From Prorocentrum cordatum (lineage: Eukaryota > Sar > Dinophyceae > Prorocentrales > Prorocentraceae): a DNA stretch of 64,000 nt. Within the stretch, counting starts at the first letter, position 1. Each line of letters begins with the position of its first letter. Positions 47,404 to 57,785 of this stretch are shown here, one piece after another. The position numbers and the translations under genes were made by a program. The notes under the pieces were generated by a model, which ran no database searches, was not told where the DNA came from, and worked only from the letters and a program-made list of their open reading frames with translations. The stretch is from the NCBI GenBank assembly GCA_963575745.1, contig CAUYUJ010015510.1:242748-306747 (forward strand). The letters run 5' to 3'.

Positions 47404-48724
47404 TGAAAATGGGGATCTCCACCCACGTACTTGGGGAGGGGGGTCGCATGGCGTTCCCCCCCCCCGCCGAAGTCGGACCCCCCCTCACACAGATCGTGTC
47501 TCGTAGGGATTCCCGCGCAGTGGGTGGAAATCTCTGCGGGGCACGATCTGTATACCAAAAGGGGTGGGGGTACCAGAAACGGAGGGGGTACCATAAGAGT
47601 AGGGGTATGAAGTGCGTATGAGCAAATCTTGTTTTACGGCCCAAGTTGGGCGTGCGCTTGCGGTCCCGGGCCCATGTCGGCACGCTTCTCGCACGGATCG
47701 TGCCCTGCAGGGAGCTCAGCACGCCTCCGCGCGTCTGCTCTGCAGCCCCGTTTGTTCAGGTCCCCCCCAAAGGCGCGAAGCCAATCGCACTTCTCGCGCC
47801 GCGGCCTGAGCTGGACAGCTGCCCTTCTCCAGGGCGGCCTCGCGAGGGCGCGAAGATTGCCGCGCGTCGCGCATCACGGGGCGCGATGCGCGACCTTGGA
47901 CCACCGAGGATTGCCTTTCTTCCCACGGCGCGCAGCATAAGGGGCCAGGGCCGCGCTCTTTTGCGTTCCAGTTATCTCGCGCGCACGTTCTGCGGCATGG
48001 CCGCCGGATCCCGCGGAGTCAAACTTCGGGAGGGAGAGCCGGTGCATCAACGACGCGCTGCCGTGGAGAGCCCGTCAGCGTGCTGCTCCATCGCGGTTGT
48101 CCGAATGTCTGGCGCAGGTTCAACGGTAGCAGTCTCACGGGTTCCCCGCGGCGGCGTGTCATGGACGTTGCCGTTGAATTCCCCAGAGCTCCCCGGTGGC
48201 CGACCTTGTGGCGCGGTCATCGGATTGCCTCCCGGTCCCTGTGGGTCTGGAACCTGCGGCAGGTCCGTGAGACCCGACCTCGGTCGCTCCAACAGGCATG
48301 CGCCGCAGTCACATGCAGGTCTTGTGCGTGTGTTTACTTTGGGCGGGATCGCGCGTTGCCGAATCATTGATGTGTGCTGGGTTTGCTCAGGTCTTTTTTG
48401 TCCGCTCTGCCTCATCATTCTATTCGTTTTCATACTCAAGTCCCTGGCCTTGGAGGCACATGGAGGCTCTCAGAAGCTCCCTGTTTTTTGGTACCCTTGG
48501 AAGTAGCCAGTAGCTGGTAGAGCCCCAGCGAAGGCTACTGGAGTTGATCGGCGGATTTCACCCAGTCCCCATGCAGGATCTTGAAGGCCCCATGGAGGCT
48601 TCAGGAGCATCCTTGCGCCGCTCCCATCGAGGAGAAGGGCAGTGTAACGAGGCGAGGGGTTCTGAATCCGAAATACAGTGGGAGGATAAGCAGGTCGCCT
48701 CCTTTCCATACCCTTGTCACTCAT
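47404..48724. other. Intron 5, last part
   Basis: GATCTCCACCCAC near 47414 and GTGGGTGGAAATC near 47520 form an imperfect inverted pair about 90 bp apart. A frame of 286 codons (47646-48506) lacks recognisable motifs. Nothing else identified. Confidence 0.4.
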
Positions 48725-48840
48725 CTTCCTATTTCTCCTCCTCCTCTTCCTCCTCCTCCTCCTCCTCCTCCTCCTCCTCCTCTTATTCTCTCCTCCTCCT
48801 CCTTCGCATCCTCCTCTCGCCTCTTCGTCCCTCCTCCGTC
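48725..48840 (+). repeat. (TCC)n polypyrimidine tract before exon 6
   Basis: TCC/CTC array ending 13 bases before the CAG splice site of exon 6. Confidence 0.85.
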
Positions 48841-48853
48841 TTCTCCCATCCAG

Positions 48854-48911
48854 GATGTCGACAGACCACGGCATCGATCTGATCGTCTCTGGCCACCTGC
48901 ACAGGCAGGAG
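48854..48911 (+). CDS. Metallophosphoesterase exon 6 (GHLH motif)
   Basis: After CCCATCCAG one frame reads MSTDHGIDLIVSGHLHRQE. GHxH is the last metal-ligand motif of calcineurin-like phosphoesterases, preceded in this family by a (D/E)HGIDL strand and followed by QE. The first base completes a codon begun in exon 5. The exon probably ends at GAG 48911, followed by GCCGTC (GC donor), or at CAG 48908. Intron 5 is then about 12.35 kb and contains LINE B. Confidence 0.7.
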
Positions 48912-49053
48912 GCCGTCCCGTCTTTTCCCTCGCTCCTCGTCCGTTCCCCGCGCCCTCGCTGCGTGCACATCGTCGATGTCGTTGTCGTCACGGTTGTCGT
49001 CATCTCCGTTGTGCTGTTCCTCCTGCTTCATCACCTGCCCATCCTCCCCCCAG

Positions 49054-49122
49054 AGGTGTATTGTCAAGGTCGTCTCGGGGTCCACCGCCGAAGAGCGGGA
49101 TGCAGTTGCCAGAATGGTTATG
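49054..49122 (+). CDS. Possible exon 7 of the phosphoesterase gene
   Basis: CCTCCCCCCAG at 49043-49053 is a good 3' splice site. The phase-0 frame that follows reads RCIVKVVSGSTAEERDA and then VARMVM before TGA. A beta-strand ending VVSG is plausible after GHLHRQE in this family, but no diagnostic motif is present. It could equally be chance. Confidence 0.25.
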
Positions 49123-49479
49123 TGATCATGGGTCCCCGCTTGTCGGGGAGGGCCCAGCTGAGTCAGTCTCGGTTGCCCATCCTCCCCCTCATAACTCACC
49201 AGTATTCGGAGAATCGGACCGCCCAGCCAGCCCTGCCACCCTTATCATCCGGGCCCATCTGGCGTGGCGTGTCTAGCTTCTCTGATGGCGCCTTCTCATG
49301 CACAGATTCCAGATTCCCATTGTGAGCTAGTCGGAAATATTATGAAATATTCTGGTCCTGCGCATGCTCCTGCCCCTGTTCTTTGTTATATTGTGTCCTC
49401 CTACTCGCCTCCTACCACGACTGCTGACTTCGTTCGCCCGTATGAATTATACTTATACTATTCCTTCTCATAGTCCTCC
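49123..49479. other. No recognised feature
   Basis: Intron-like sequence between the possible exon 7 and the pyrimidine tract before LINE C. Confidence 0.45.
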
Positions 49480-49581
49480 CCCGTGTCTCCCCCACCTTCT
49501 CCTCATCTGCTCCCGTTATCGCCCTCCTCCATCCTCCCCGTACTCATCCTCCTGCTCCTCCTCGTCCTCATCCCTCCTCCG
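49480..49581 (+). repeat. Pyrimidine/TCC tract at the 5' end of LINE C
   Basis: Imperfect TCC and CTCC units leading directly into the spliced-leader relic. Confidence 0.75.
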
Positions 49582-49603
49582 TCCGTAGCCATTTTGGCTC
49601 AAG
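49582..49603 (+). other. Exact dinoflagellate spliced-leader relic C
   Basis: All 22 bases match DinoSL, identical to relic B. The following 50 bases also resemble those after relic B (AGATTCCCCAGGGGATCGCG versus TAGTTCCTCAGGGGAACAAG), so both derive from the same LINE 5' end. Confidence 0.95.
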
Positions 49604-49733
49604 GTGCCAGATTCCCCAGGGGATCGCGTGGATGCCTCTAGCCCGAGACAAGTCCCAATATATTTTCGACACGTCGATTCAGAGCCCTTTGGCGGTCACT
49701 GATCGGCGCGGCGTGCACTGAGTGGCGTGGGTA

Positions 49734-49751
49734 AACGGAGGCTTTCCCTTT
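49734..49751 (+). promoter_or_regulatory. Decayed 5'-UTR hairpin of LINE C
   Basis: GGGTA then AACGG-AGGCTTTC-CCTTT; the stem keeps four of five pairs. It aligns with the hairpins of LINEs B and D. Confidence 0.45.
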
Positions 49752-49815
49752 CTTGCATCGCCCAGTGCAAACATGGAAGCAGATGCAAAGCTGGGTGCAC
49801 CGAGGCGGAGGGAGC

Positions 49816-50289
49816 ATGCAGGAGGATAATAACAAATCCCGCAAGGAGAATGAGAAGGACAGGGATCGCGACCCTGTCAGAGAGCGCAGGCCCGCCAGGC
49901 TCTCCTGTCAGCCGTCGGCGGGATCGTGCTCGAGTACCCTTCCCAGATCGTTTCCGCCGTCGGCCAGGTCTCGCCGCGATCGGGACCGTCGTCTTCGTGC
50001 TGATACTGCTGCTGATGCTGAAATGGCAGTTGACCCTCCCAACGCTCGAGGGGAGAAAGGTGGACTCGTCGATCACATTCCCCAACGAGGAGAGCCGATT
50101 CCAATTGGCGCAGCTCTACAGTATCCTCACAGGCTGCCGTCCCGCCCACACCTCCAGCGCGCCCCGTTTCCTGGCCACGTCCACCAGCTGAACCCGCTGA
50201 ACCCCCATGGAGAGCCCAAGCAGGTGATGAGTGCGATCGGAGGGCGGCAAGCGCGTTCGGCAAGGAGCCTCATGACATCACAGATTTGA
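49816..50289 (+). pseudogene. LINE C ORF1, N-terminal part
   Basis: Frame starting MQEDNNKSRKENEKDRDRD is very rich in charged residues, then Pro/Arg-rich, ending at TGA 50289. The corresponding part of LINE B is also low complexity, so homology rests on position. A second frame (50311-50560) reads as a helix with KCEPLQSRLPKLEKELDLAK, probably the coiled-coil part. Confidence 0.5.
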
Positions 50290-50714
50290 CCGTTCAGGAG
50301 TTCGGCAGCGATGGGCGCCTTGTGGAAAGAGTTACCGGCTGCCCTTGCCAGAGGGACGGGTCCGCTCCTCACTACCTATGAGCAGAAGTTCAGCGCGCAG
50401 GTTCGATTCTTGCACCAGGAGGTGGGCATGCATGGCACGAAGGTCAACAGCGCCGCGGAGAAGTGCGAGCCCTTGCAGAGCAGACTCCCGAAGTTGGAGA
50501 AGGAGTTGGACCTCGCGAAAGCGAAGCCCAGGGAAGAGCCGATCATATCGAGTGATTGGGACCGCGCTGGATGTCAAGACAAAGCATGTTGGTCTTCCAG
50601 GTCCCAATGCAAGTTGCTCAAATCGCACGGCGCCGTCAGACGCAGTCGGCGTTGCGTCTCGGAGCTGGCAGGTGGCGTTCGTTCTCTTCGTTGATGGCTA
50701 TTTAACCGGTCTCC

Positions 50715-50948
50715 ATGCTTGTACCGGTGGACAAGAATCGGAAAGACATTGCGACGGAGATGGCGTGCAAGAGGTTGCACAAGGCACTGCTAGGCGAGTT
50801 TGGACTCATCACGTTCATCGACCGCGAAGGTGGCCAGTTCCTAGCCAAGTGGGAGCTGTTGGCTAGGATCACACCTTCACCTATGACCCGCACTCCACGG
50901 GCACAATGGAATCAGGCGGCCCTCGGTGGCCTGGGCATCAGCAGGTAG
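50715..50948 (+). pseudogene. LINE C ORF1, RNA-binding C-terminal part
   Basis: VPVDKNRKDIATEMACKRLH, then GEFGLITFIDREGGQFLAKW, aligns with GPDKSPRQVKTEMALRRIRG and FGGRWSVDRERGILKSGW of LINE B ORF1 at the same spacing. Frame ends at TAG 50948. Confidence 0.7.
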
Positions 50949-51330
50949 AGGGCGAACGACATCGCGAAGGAGGCCTTCTCGGTGTCTGGGTCAGCTCTTG
51001 ATGCGTTTCCTTGGTCAAAGCTATGTGCGGTTCGCGGTTCGAATCCGAGTGCGCTCTTGCATTTCGTTCCCTCCACGATGAACGAGGTTTGGCTTGCTGA
51101 GGAAGCTGGCGCTCGCTGACTCTATCGCGGGTGCGCAAGAGTGCGATGTCGATGAAACTGTAGTCGCCGAGGCCCTCCAGCGCGCAGCCATGTCCTGTTC
51201 AATCCCATGCAGGAGTTCCTCTTGCTGATGGGGGGGTTGACGCTGGCTCCTGCGCTGGAGTCCTTACACATTGCAAAGCAAGTTTTGGTTTCAGCTCGAG
51301 TGATGATATTCACAACGCCATGCAGGACTA

Positions 51331-51530
51331 GTGGGTATACACGATTCCACTCGAGCGCTCACCATCACGACTTGGGTCGAGAGGATCTGCGTCGCGTTCA
51401 ACACATGGCAAGCGAACAAGTTCGCCCACTTCGTTCTGCCCTTTGTCTCTCCCCCCATCCTCATGGGCGACTTCGAGATAGCTGCTGAAATTCGCGCGCG
51501 TGCCACTGCGTTCGCGAAGGGCCCCCTGCG
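51331..51530 (+). pseudogene. LINE C endonuclease fragment
   Basis: ICVAFNTWQANKFAHFVLPF, then VSPPILMGDFEIAAEIRARA. ILMGDFEI corresponds to the VIVQGDLNF motif of LINE B, with the catalytic Asn lost. Neighbouring parts are in other frames. Confidence 0.5.
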
Positions 51531-52863
51531 CGCCGCGACGCGGCCGCCAGGCTGGATCCCGGGCGTCGTCGGCGGCGCGCGCGTCTTCCCGAGCTACCTC
51601 CTCGCGCGCTGGGCGCCGTGGGGGCAGCTGCCAGAGGGCCATCTTCCGCGCCCCCCTGGAACTCGCGCCGGGTGCGCCGACGCACGTGCACGAGTGAGCA
51701 CAATCGGCTGGCAGAACTGACATGCTTCACCGCCTCTCCGCCATGGCTCTCATGCCAAACTTCCTGGTCTTCTCCGGCATGGGCTGAGCCTCAAAGGTTC
51801 TTCAAGAGTGGGATCTCGGATCACTCGCCGCCAGCGGTGCCCTGGGCCCCCCGTTCCTCTTCATGGCCCCAACGCCCTCGACCTCCCCCTAGATGGGCGC
51901 GCGCAGACCAGTTCTGAGAAAGTGAGAAAGTAGTGACAGAGTGAGAAGCAGTGGTTGGGATTCATGAGCTTGCACATGACCCTCCTAGAAATCTCGAGAG
52001 CTCGCCGCGGCCGCTGGAGCACGATGGGCGGCGCTCGCGGCGGTTCGGGATTCCCTCGCGCAGTCCTCGTCGACCTCGTTCACCTCGCGTGCAATGCTGC
52101 CGAGGTCCATCGCTGGATGCGCGCGGCGATGAAACGTTTCACTCGCTCGCGTCCGCTGGAATCAACGCCCGTGGTTCCAGAGAGTGGGCGAGGCCTCGGA
52201 TTCGGCGGCGCGGCCCGTGGATCCATCGGCTTTTCGACATGCGTGGCCGCCCGCGGAAACAGGGGCCTGCGCGGCGCAGGCGAGAGCTCGAGGCAGCTGC
52301 CGATGCAGAACAGGCCCCTGGCGATTGTGCTCGGCGGCTCGGCCAGGGGCGGTCCGTGGCCAGATCTGCCCCGCTTTGGAACCCCTTGCTTCGGTGGGCG
52401 CATCTCTCAGAGTGGCCGGAGGGGGGGGGGGGGGCTGGGGGCGAAGGCGAACGCGGAGGTGGGGAAAAGCCCCGGGAAGGGGCAGGCGGACGGGCTCGCC
52501 CGATACCAGGGCCCCATCTTCTCGGAGACCCATCTGGGCCCCCCCAGTGGCGCCCAGTATCATCGGGGGCTCTCGAGCGAGGTTGACTTCGCTGATGTCC
52601 AGCCCCCGCGTTGCAGGAATTTCGGCGTTTCTTGGAGGGCCTCGACTCGGCCTGCTCCAGGCCCCGACGAGCCGCGCCATGCGCCGTGGAAAGTGGGCGG
52701 GGGGCCCTGCGCTATTGCTGGCGGCGCTGCGGTGGATCGCCGCGGGGAACCTCGCGGGTTTAGATTTCTCCGCGATGCCGGCGGCATCCCCCCCCCAGGA
52801 GGCTCTGACTGAAGGGCCCCGCTGGCGAAGCAGACTCTGGAGGAGTCCGACGCGCTGCTTCTG

Positions 52864-53076
52864 ATGCGCGGCAACAAGGTCACGCGCGGGCCCCCCGGCC
52901 GGCATCCGCGCCCCGTGATCCAGCAAATAGGTGCGAAGTCACAGAACGGCTTCATCAAACGACGTAACTTTCTGAACAATGTGGTGGACTTCGACGCGCA
53001 TGCGAGGTCAGCCAGTGTTTTGGCGCAGCCCATCCCGAGCGACTCGTCGTCGTTGCTCGGGCCTCCCCATCAGTGA
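52864..53076 (+). pseudogene. LINE C reverse transcriptase fragment
   Basis: IGAKSQNGFIKRRNFLNNVV aligns with VPQSQRGFVQGRNFGYNILE of LINE B, the segment before RT motif A. The catalytic motifs that should follow (about 53077-53600) are replaced or obscured by unrelated sequence containing a CT microsatellite. Confidence 0.6.
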
Positions 53077-53298
53077 GCCAAAAAATTCGAGAACGGCTAT
53101 TTACTTGTCCCGGTCATCTGACATCGCCTAAACCGCTGCTCGCTGCCATCCGCACCGCGCGCCTCTGTTCCCAGTGCTTATTCGGGGGTGCGTCTGTGGA
53201 GCTCGTGTAACTTACGCCTTCAGAGCCGTCCAATGTTGCCCACCCAGCAGTTCGATCTATGTCGTCGCTGCTAACGCGTCCATCCTCGACCTGGGAGT

Positions 53299-53302
<4 letters not shown>

Positions 53303-53369
<67 letters not shown>
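53303..53369. repeat. (CT)n microsatellite within LINE C
   Basis: CT repeats with a single TTT interruption, located where RT motifs A-C would be expected. Confidence 0.95.
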
Positions 53370-53370
<1 letters not shown>

Positions 53371-53699
53371 AAACCTATTCTTGGAGTCTCTCGCTCGTGC
53401 GCCGATGGTCTTGGAGCATCGATGTTGCGCAACCGTGGCTACGTGAGGCTTTGCCAAGTATTTCAGCCCGCGGGGCGGCTCGCTAACCTTTGCCTCGAGC
53501 ACGGGAAATGCATGGCCATCCCGCTCCGCGGGCCTCCCGGAAACTGAACTGCTGATGATCTATCGGCGCGGTAAGCTGGTTCCAGCTGGTCGTCTTTTGT
53601 GGTTGCCAGGCCCTGCGCGCATCTGGGCTTCCAAGTAGGTCCCGGTGCCTCAGCGAATGACCAATGGATGGGGCCGCTAACCAAGCACTCGGCTCAGTC

Positions 53700-54203
53700 G
53701 ATCGAGTGCAGCAAGCAAGGTGCCCCCGTTGCTGCCTTGGGTACCTTTGCAGGGAGCGGGCCCCTCCTGTTCTCAGCTACATCGATCAGCTGGTTCCTCG
53801 TGATTGGGAAGTCTCACACGCCCGACGACGCCTACTTGCGAGGCTTCTTCGCGCTCCGAATGGCATGCTTCGAATGGGCGACTGCTCTGGCTATTGCCAG
53901 TGGAATGGCCCGCGATTATCATCGATGTTTGTGGTGGCCGCTGCGGCGAGGGCGCGCCCCACCTTAGTCACTCGTTCAACGTGGTGCGAACGTCTTGCGG
54001 CGCGCGGGCGCATTCAGCTTGGCGCTGCCGCGCTATGGGGTGCCCCTGCGATGGCTCTTCCAGTATGGTCTGCCGCTTTTTTCGCCAAGTTTTTCGGGCA
54101 TGCGGCAGAGGGCTCCTCTATTGACGCCAGGCTGGGTGCCGGTTGGCGCGCTGCTTTTTGCAATTTGGCGCGGGCGGGCGCGCAACTTCTGATGTTGCGA
54201 TAG
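53700..54203 (+). pseudogene. LINE C RT thumb fragment
   Basis: RAPPVLSYIDQLVPRDWEVS, then RRLLARLLRAPNGMLRMGD, aligns with RALPVLSYLAQFFPLPPRMV and LTQVFRAPMGTLSASGW of LINE B. The frame ends at TAG 54203. Confidence 0.65.
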
Positions 54204-54450
54204 CCTTCTTCGGAAACGACCCGCTCACGCATGGTTTTTGCCGATGCTCATCAGAGGGGGAGAGAGCCGTGGGCGCTGCATCTTCGGCGAGGCAAAGAGC
54301 GAAATGGCAAGCTATGCCTTATTCCATGATTGCGAGGGCTACGTTCGCTCACGACTTCAAGCAGCTGCTGTTTTTCAGGCATCCGAAGCACTTCGGCATT
54401 CATTTTCGAAAGTTTGAGGGGCCAAAGCCCGTCATTCTTGCCTCCTCGGC

Positions 54451-54690
54451 ATGGCCAGTGATCGCGATGAAAACCTACCTTGGAGCCTGGATCACGTGCA
54501 CTCGTGCGCAGCGAGAGGCCCGATGTATCTATGTGTGTCCAGATCGTCCCGGTTCGATGGAGCATTGCGTTGTGGAGTGTGGCCGTTGCCACCATTTTGC
54601 CGCCTTCGCTTTAAGGTCCGGTGTCCCAGACAATGCATGCTTGCGCCTGGGCTGGCGAGGAAAGTTCGGAGGTGAGGTCGTCTGTTGAAG
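54451..54690 (+). pseudogene. LINE C C-terminal zinc-knuckle fragment
   Basis: CIYVCPDRPGSMEHCVVECG fits the C-x3-C...H...C motif at the end of LINEs A and B. The frame runs to TGA 54686-54688, about 30 bases before the pyrimidine tract. Two short hairpins follow the stop (GGGGC-TC-GCCCC and CGTCCC-TG-GGGACG). Confidence 0.65.
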
Positions 54691-54724
54691 TAACTTGGGG
54701 CTCGCCCCTGAGCGTCCCTGGGGA

Positions 54725-55205
54725 CGGTCCGCCTCCTCCCTCCCTCGCGTCGTCGTCGTCGTCGTCGTCCTCCTCCTCCTCTTCCTCCCTTTTTGTTTCC
54801 TGCTGTCCCTCCACCATCCATCCTCCTCATTCATCCTCCCTTTTTCCTTTCTCATCCCCCCTCCTCCTCCCCCCCTCTCCCCTCCGACTCCATCCTTCAT
54901 CCTCACGCCTCTTTCCTTCTTCCGCACTCCTTCCTGACCCGACCCTTCGCCCTCGTCTGTCCTTTTCCGTTCCTTCCCTCCTCCCTTCCTTTCCTTTTCT
55001 ATTCCCTTCCATCAGCCCCTTCTTATCAATACTCCTCCTTTCGCCTTCCCTGCTTCTCGATCGGTAATCTGGACTCCCTCCTCCATCCCCTCTCATCTTG
55101 CCTCCCTCCTGTTTCCTACGTCCTCCCCATTCCCGCTGTGCATCCATCATGCTTAGCATGATGCTCATTCTGCTGGTGCCGCTCCTCTTCCCCCTCAGCT
55201 GACCC
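54725..55205. repeat. TCC/TCG and mixed pyrimidine tract after LINE C
   Basis: Begins with CTCC, (TCG)n and (TCC)n units at 54735-54790, then about 400 bp of imperfect pyrimidine-rich sequence. It borders the 3' end of LINE C. Confidence 0.8.
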
Positions 55206-55234
55206 CCCTCCTCGTCATTCCCTTCCTCCTCCTT

Positions 55235-55460
55235 CCCCTACATCTTCATCGTTATCTGCACCACCATCGCCATTACCACCATCACCGCCATCGTCATCGT
55301 CGCCGTCGTCGTCATCATTATCATCATCAACACCACCGTCATAATCATCACCACCACCATCATCCCCATCATCCCCATCAGCATCATCATCCTCCTCATC
55401 ATAAGCATCACCATCACCACCATCAGCATTACCATCTTCATCTTCATCGTGATCCCAGCT
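55235..55460. repeat. CAT/CAC/ATC trinucleotide array
   Basis: Interrupted (ATC)n/(ACC)n array on the plus strand. Asp/Gly- and Met/Val-rich minus-strand frames are artefacts. Confidence 0.9.
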
Positions 55461-55619
55461 CCTCGTCCCAATCATCTCTGCTGAATCATCCCTTCGTCCA
55501 TCATCCCTTCGTCCATCTCATTCCCGCTCTTTCCCCTTTTCCTCCTCATATATCGGTCTGCCTCCTCTCCTCTTCCTCATCTCAAGCAGCACGTTCCTCC
55601 TCAGTGTCTTCCTCCTCGC

Positions 55620-55801
55620 CCACCTCCCCCCATCTGTGCTGTGGGAGTTGCGGATTTCTTGCCATCCAGAAGGGGCAGGCTTTGGGACACCCGTGCAAGG
55701 CGAAGGGTTGGCCTCCTAGTAAAGCTGACAAGGAAGTAGTCCTGTCGCGTTTTTTCTCGTGCCCCCAACAAAATCAAAGGGTAAAGCTCCCCCAGGCGTG
55801 A
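55620..55801 (+). pseudogene. Cys-rich fragment similar to that at 34.1 kb
   Basis: One frame reads LCCGSCGFLAIQKGQALGHP, then CKAKGWPPSKADKEVVLSRF and FSCPQ. CxxCG followed by a Leu/Gly spacer and a further Cys resembles the fragment at 34090-34287. Probably the C-terminal end of a retroelement ORF; the family was not identified. Confidence 0.35.
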
Positions 55802-55847
55802 ACTGAATTGTACTTCGTGCCCAGGCTTGACCTGGCCTGCACTGGCT

Positions 55848-56045
55848 TCTGTATCTGAATCGCAATCCCATCTCCCCTCGATCTGAATCTGAATCCCATC
55901 TGACTGAACCTGAATCAGGGTCGAAGAATCAGACTTGTGAATCTGCGCCGGAGAACGATGAGGACGAAAGAGAAGGAGAAGAAGAAGAAGAAGAATCGAT
56001 CTGGATCCGAATCCGAATCCCACCTGAATCTGAATCTCATCTCCC
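55848..56045. repeat. GAATC(T/C) hexamer tract
   Basis: Interrupted CTGAAT/CCGAAT units. The reverse complement (GATTC-type) makes up 8040-8200 inside LINE A ORF1. Confidence 0.8.
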
Positions 56046-56942
56046 CTTCACTTCTCCCTCGAGTCTTGGACCTGCCTGTGCTCCCAGCCGCTCGGCCTTC
56101 GGCCTCCCCCCCCCTGAGGCCCTCCGACCGCCCTGCCCCGCACCTCGAGCGCCCACCTCCCCTGCCAGGTGCACTACGACGGGTCGGAGAACTTCCTCGG
56201 ACGCACCGCGTGGCAGCCCCCCCCCCTTCCTCTTCGGCGGCGCGCCGAAGTTCGAGGTTCGAGGTTTGCGGGCGCTTCCGTCGGTTCTCGGCCGTGTTCG
56301 AGCCTCGGGGTGCGTTCCAGCGGCTGCGCCTCGCCGAGAGGCGTCCAGGGGTGCCCGGATCGTCCCGAACGGCCGCCGGAGACTTGCGTTACAACCCGAA
56401 AGCTGCGCTCGGCAGCGCGCCGAGGGGGGGGAGTGAGAGGGGGTGGGCCTCCTCAGAAGGCGGCAGGGCCTCCGAGAGGGCGCAGACGACTTCTCCGCCG
56501 GAGGCCTCCTGAGCCTTCCGAGGAGGTCCGCCCCTCTGCCTTGCCCCCTCGGCGCGTCGCCGCCGAGGCGCGAAGATTGCCAGGAGGGTTCGTTGCACAT
56601 GATCCGTTCCGCGGGTGAGGCACCGCGCGGAGACCCGAAGCACAATGCGAAAAGCGGGCGGGCGCCGCTTCCCATGGTGTGACCCGGACCTTCTCGAACC
56701 GGACCTTGCTGCAGCTGGCCACCCTCTGTCTCGCCGGAGGTTGATAGAACCCCACCCTGCCAGGCCGATTCGCGAATTGCTCATCTTCGGCTCTCGCGAG
56801 GCTGTTGCGGCAGCGTTTTTGCGGGCCTGCGTCCGCCAGGTCTGACCCTGGGGATCCAAGAGCCTCATGGGCGCGCCACATGCGCCGCGCACATCTCATC
56901 ACGCAATGCATCCGCTAGATCAACGCGGATACAATGCGTGAT
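56046..56942. other. GC-rich region without recognised gene
   Basis: Overlapping Arg/Pro/Ala-rich frames on both strands. A 3' splice-like CTGCCAG followed by VHYDGSENFLGRTAWQ (56167-56214) was considered as an exon but matches no known motif. Confidence 0.4.
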
Positions 56943-57112
56943 TTGGCGGCGCGCAGAGGGGGGTAGGGGGAGGGGGGAAGGCTTCTTAGAAGCACCCCTG
57001 CTTCTTAGAAGGCGCGGGCCTTATCTATAGATGTAAGGCCCGCGGCTCTAAGAAGCAGCCTCCTTCTAATAAGCCTTACCCCCTCCCCCTGCCCCCCTCT
57101 GCGCGCCGCCAA
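56943..57112. mobile_element. MITE-like foldback element, copy 2
   Basis: 170 bp with perfect ends: TTGGCGGCGCGCAGAG on the left and CTCTGCGCGCCGCCAA on the right, extending as imperfect inverted repeats for about 60 bases each (GGGGGAAGGCTTCTTAGAAG on the left). GTGAT flanks both sides (56938-56942 and 57113-57117). Clearly related to copy 1 at 27506-27677. Non-coding. Confidence 0.85.
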
Positions 57113-57785
57113 GTGATGAGATGAGAATGCGGGGCCTGGAACTGTAACATCACATGGTAGTAGTCCTATGATTTCAGCAAGTGCGCGAGGCCAGAACTGC
57201 TGCAATGCTGTTATTGAAAGAGCCATGAGTTCGGAAGGTTTGTCTGTTGGAATGATTGCATAACTAATGTTTGTGTTGGTATGACTTCTACGTGTGTGCG
57301 CGCGTGTTCACTCTGACGTACGTGTTGCACGGAGTTTCTTGAAATATGATTGTTTGTGATCAACGGGTGTGCGCATTTGTTTTTTACAGGGTTGAGGGCG
57401 GGGGCGATACTAGCTCGCCAAATGATGTGCAACATATCTATCGGCATGGATGGACAAGCGTGGTGATATGCAAAACGCTGTACGCGCAGGGATCTTGCTA
57501 TCCGTGGCCTCAAGAGGGGGGGAGAGTCTATTATATCCAACTGCATGCGGCAAGCCCCGCCAACGCGCCTGGGCAACAGCGTAGCAGAAAGGATGCTGAG
57601 TGCAGGAACAGCGCAATTCCGACGAGTCGTCTGCATTGGGGCTCGTCGTGATCCCGAACTCGTCTTCGTCCGCGAGGTAGGGAAGAGGAGAAGGACCAGG
57701 AGGAGGAGGAGGAGGAGGAGGAGGACAGTGTAAACCCAAGAGTCATCAACGATGTTGGAATTATCCCTCCATCCGAGCTCCCTCT
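57113..57785. other. No recognised gene
   Basis: AT-richer sequence. A TTTTTTACAG 3' splice-like site at about 57389 is followed by a 90-codon frame without recognised motifs. A GGA-rich patch lies at 57690-57725. Confidence 0.4.

Larger units (their letters stand above)
49582..54740 (+). mobile_element. LINE C, decayed full-length relative of LINE B
   Basis: About 5.2 kb from an exact spliced-leader relic to a TCC-rich tract. Landmarks in LINE B order, but in changing frames: GGGTAAACGGAGG 5'-UTR motif, ORF1 C-terminal domain (~50720-50945), endonuclease GDF motif (~51460), RT motif before A (~52925-53010), thumb (VLSY, ~53770), C-terminal zinc knuckle (~54520-54570). Too broken to be active. 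Confidence 0.8.

Noticed and set aside
47646-48506. 286-codon frame with a hydrophobic C-terminus
   Set aside because: No family resemblance; the hydrophobic end comes from a T-rich stretch.
51029-51050. tRNA gene suggested by GGTTCGAATCC (B-box)
   Set aside because: The T-stem has a mismatch and no A-box, anticodon arm or acceptor stem can be formed upstream; it lies within LINE C.
56163-56217. Exon encoding VHYDGSENFLGRTAWQ as part of the phosphoesterase gene
   Set aside because: A splice-like CCAG precedes it, but the peptide does not fit any segment of the family.
57389-57660. Exon after TTTTTTACAG
   Set aside because: The reading frame that follows has no recognisable motif and no sensible continuation from exon 6.
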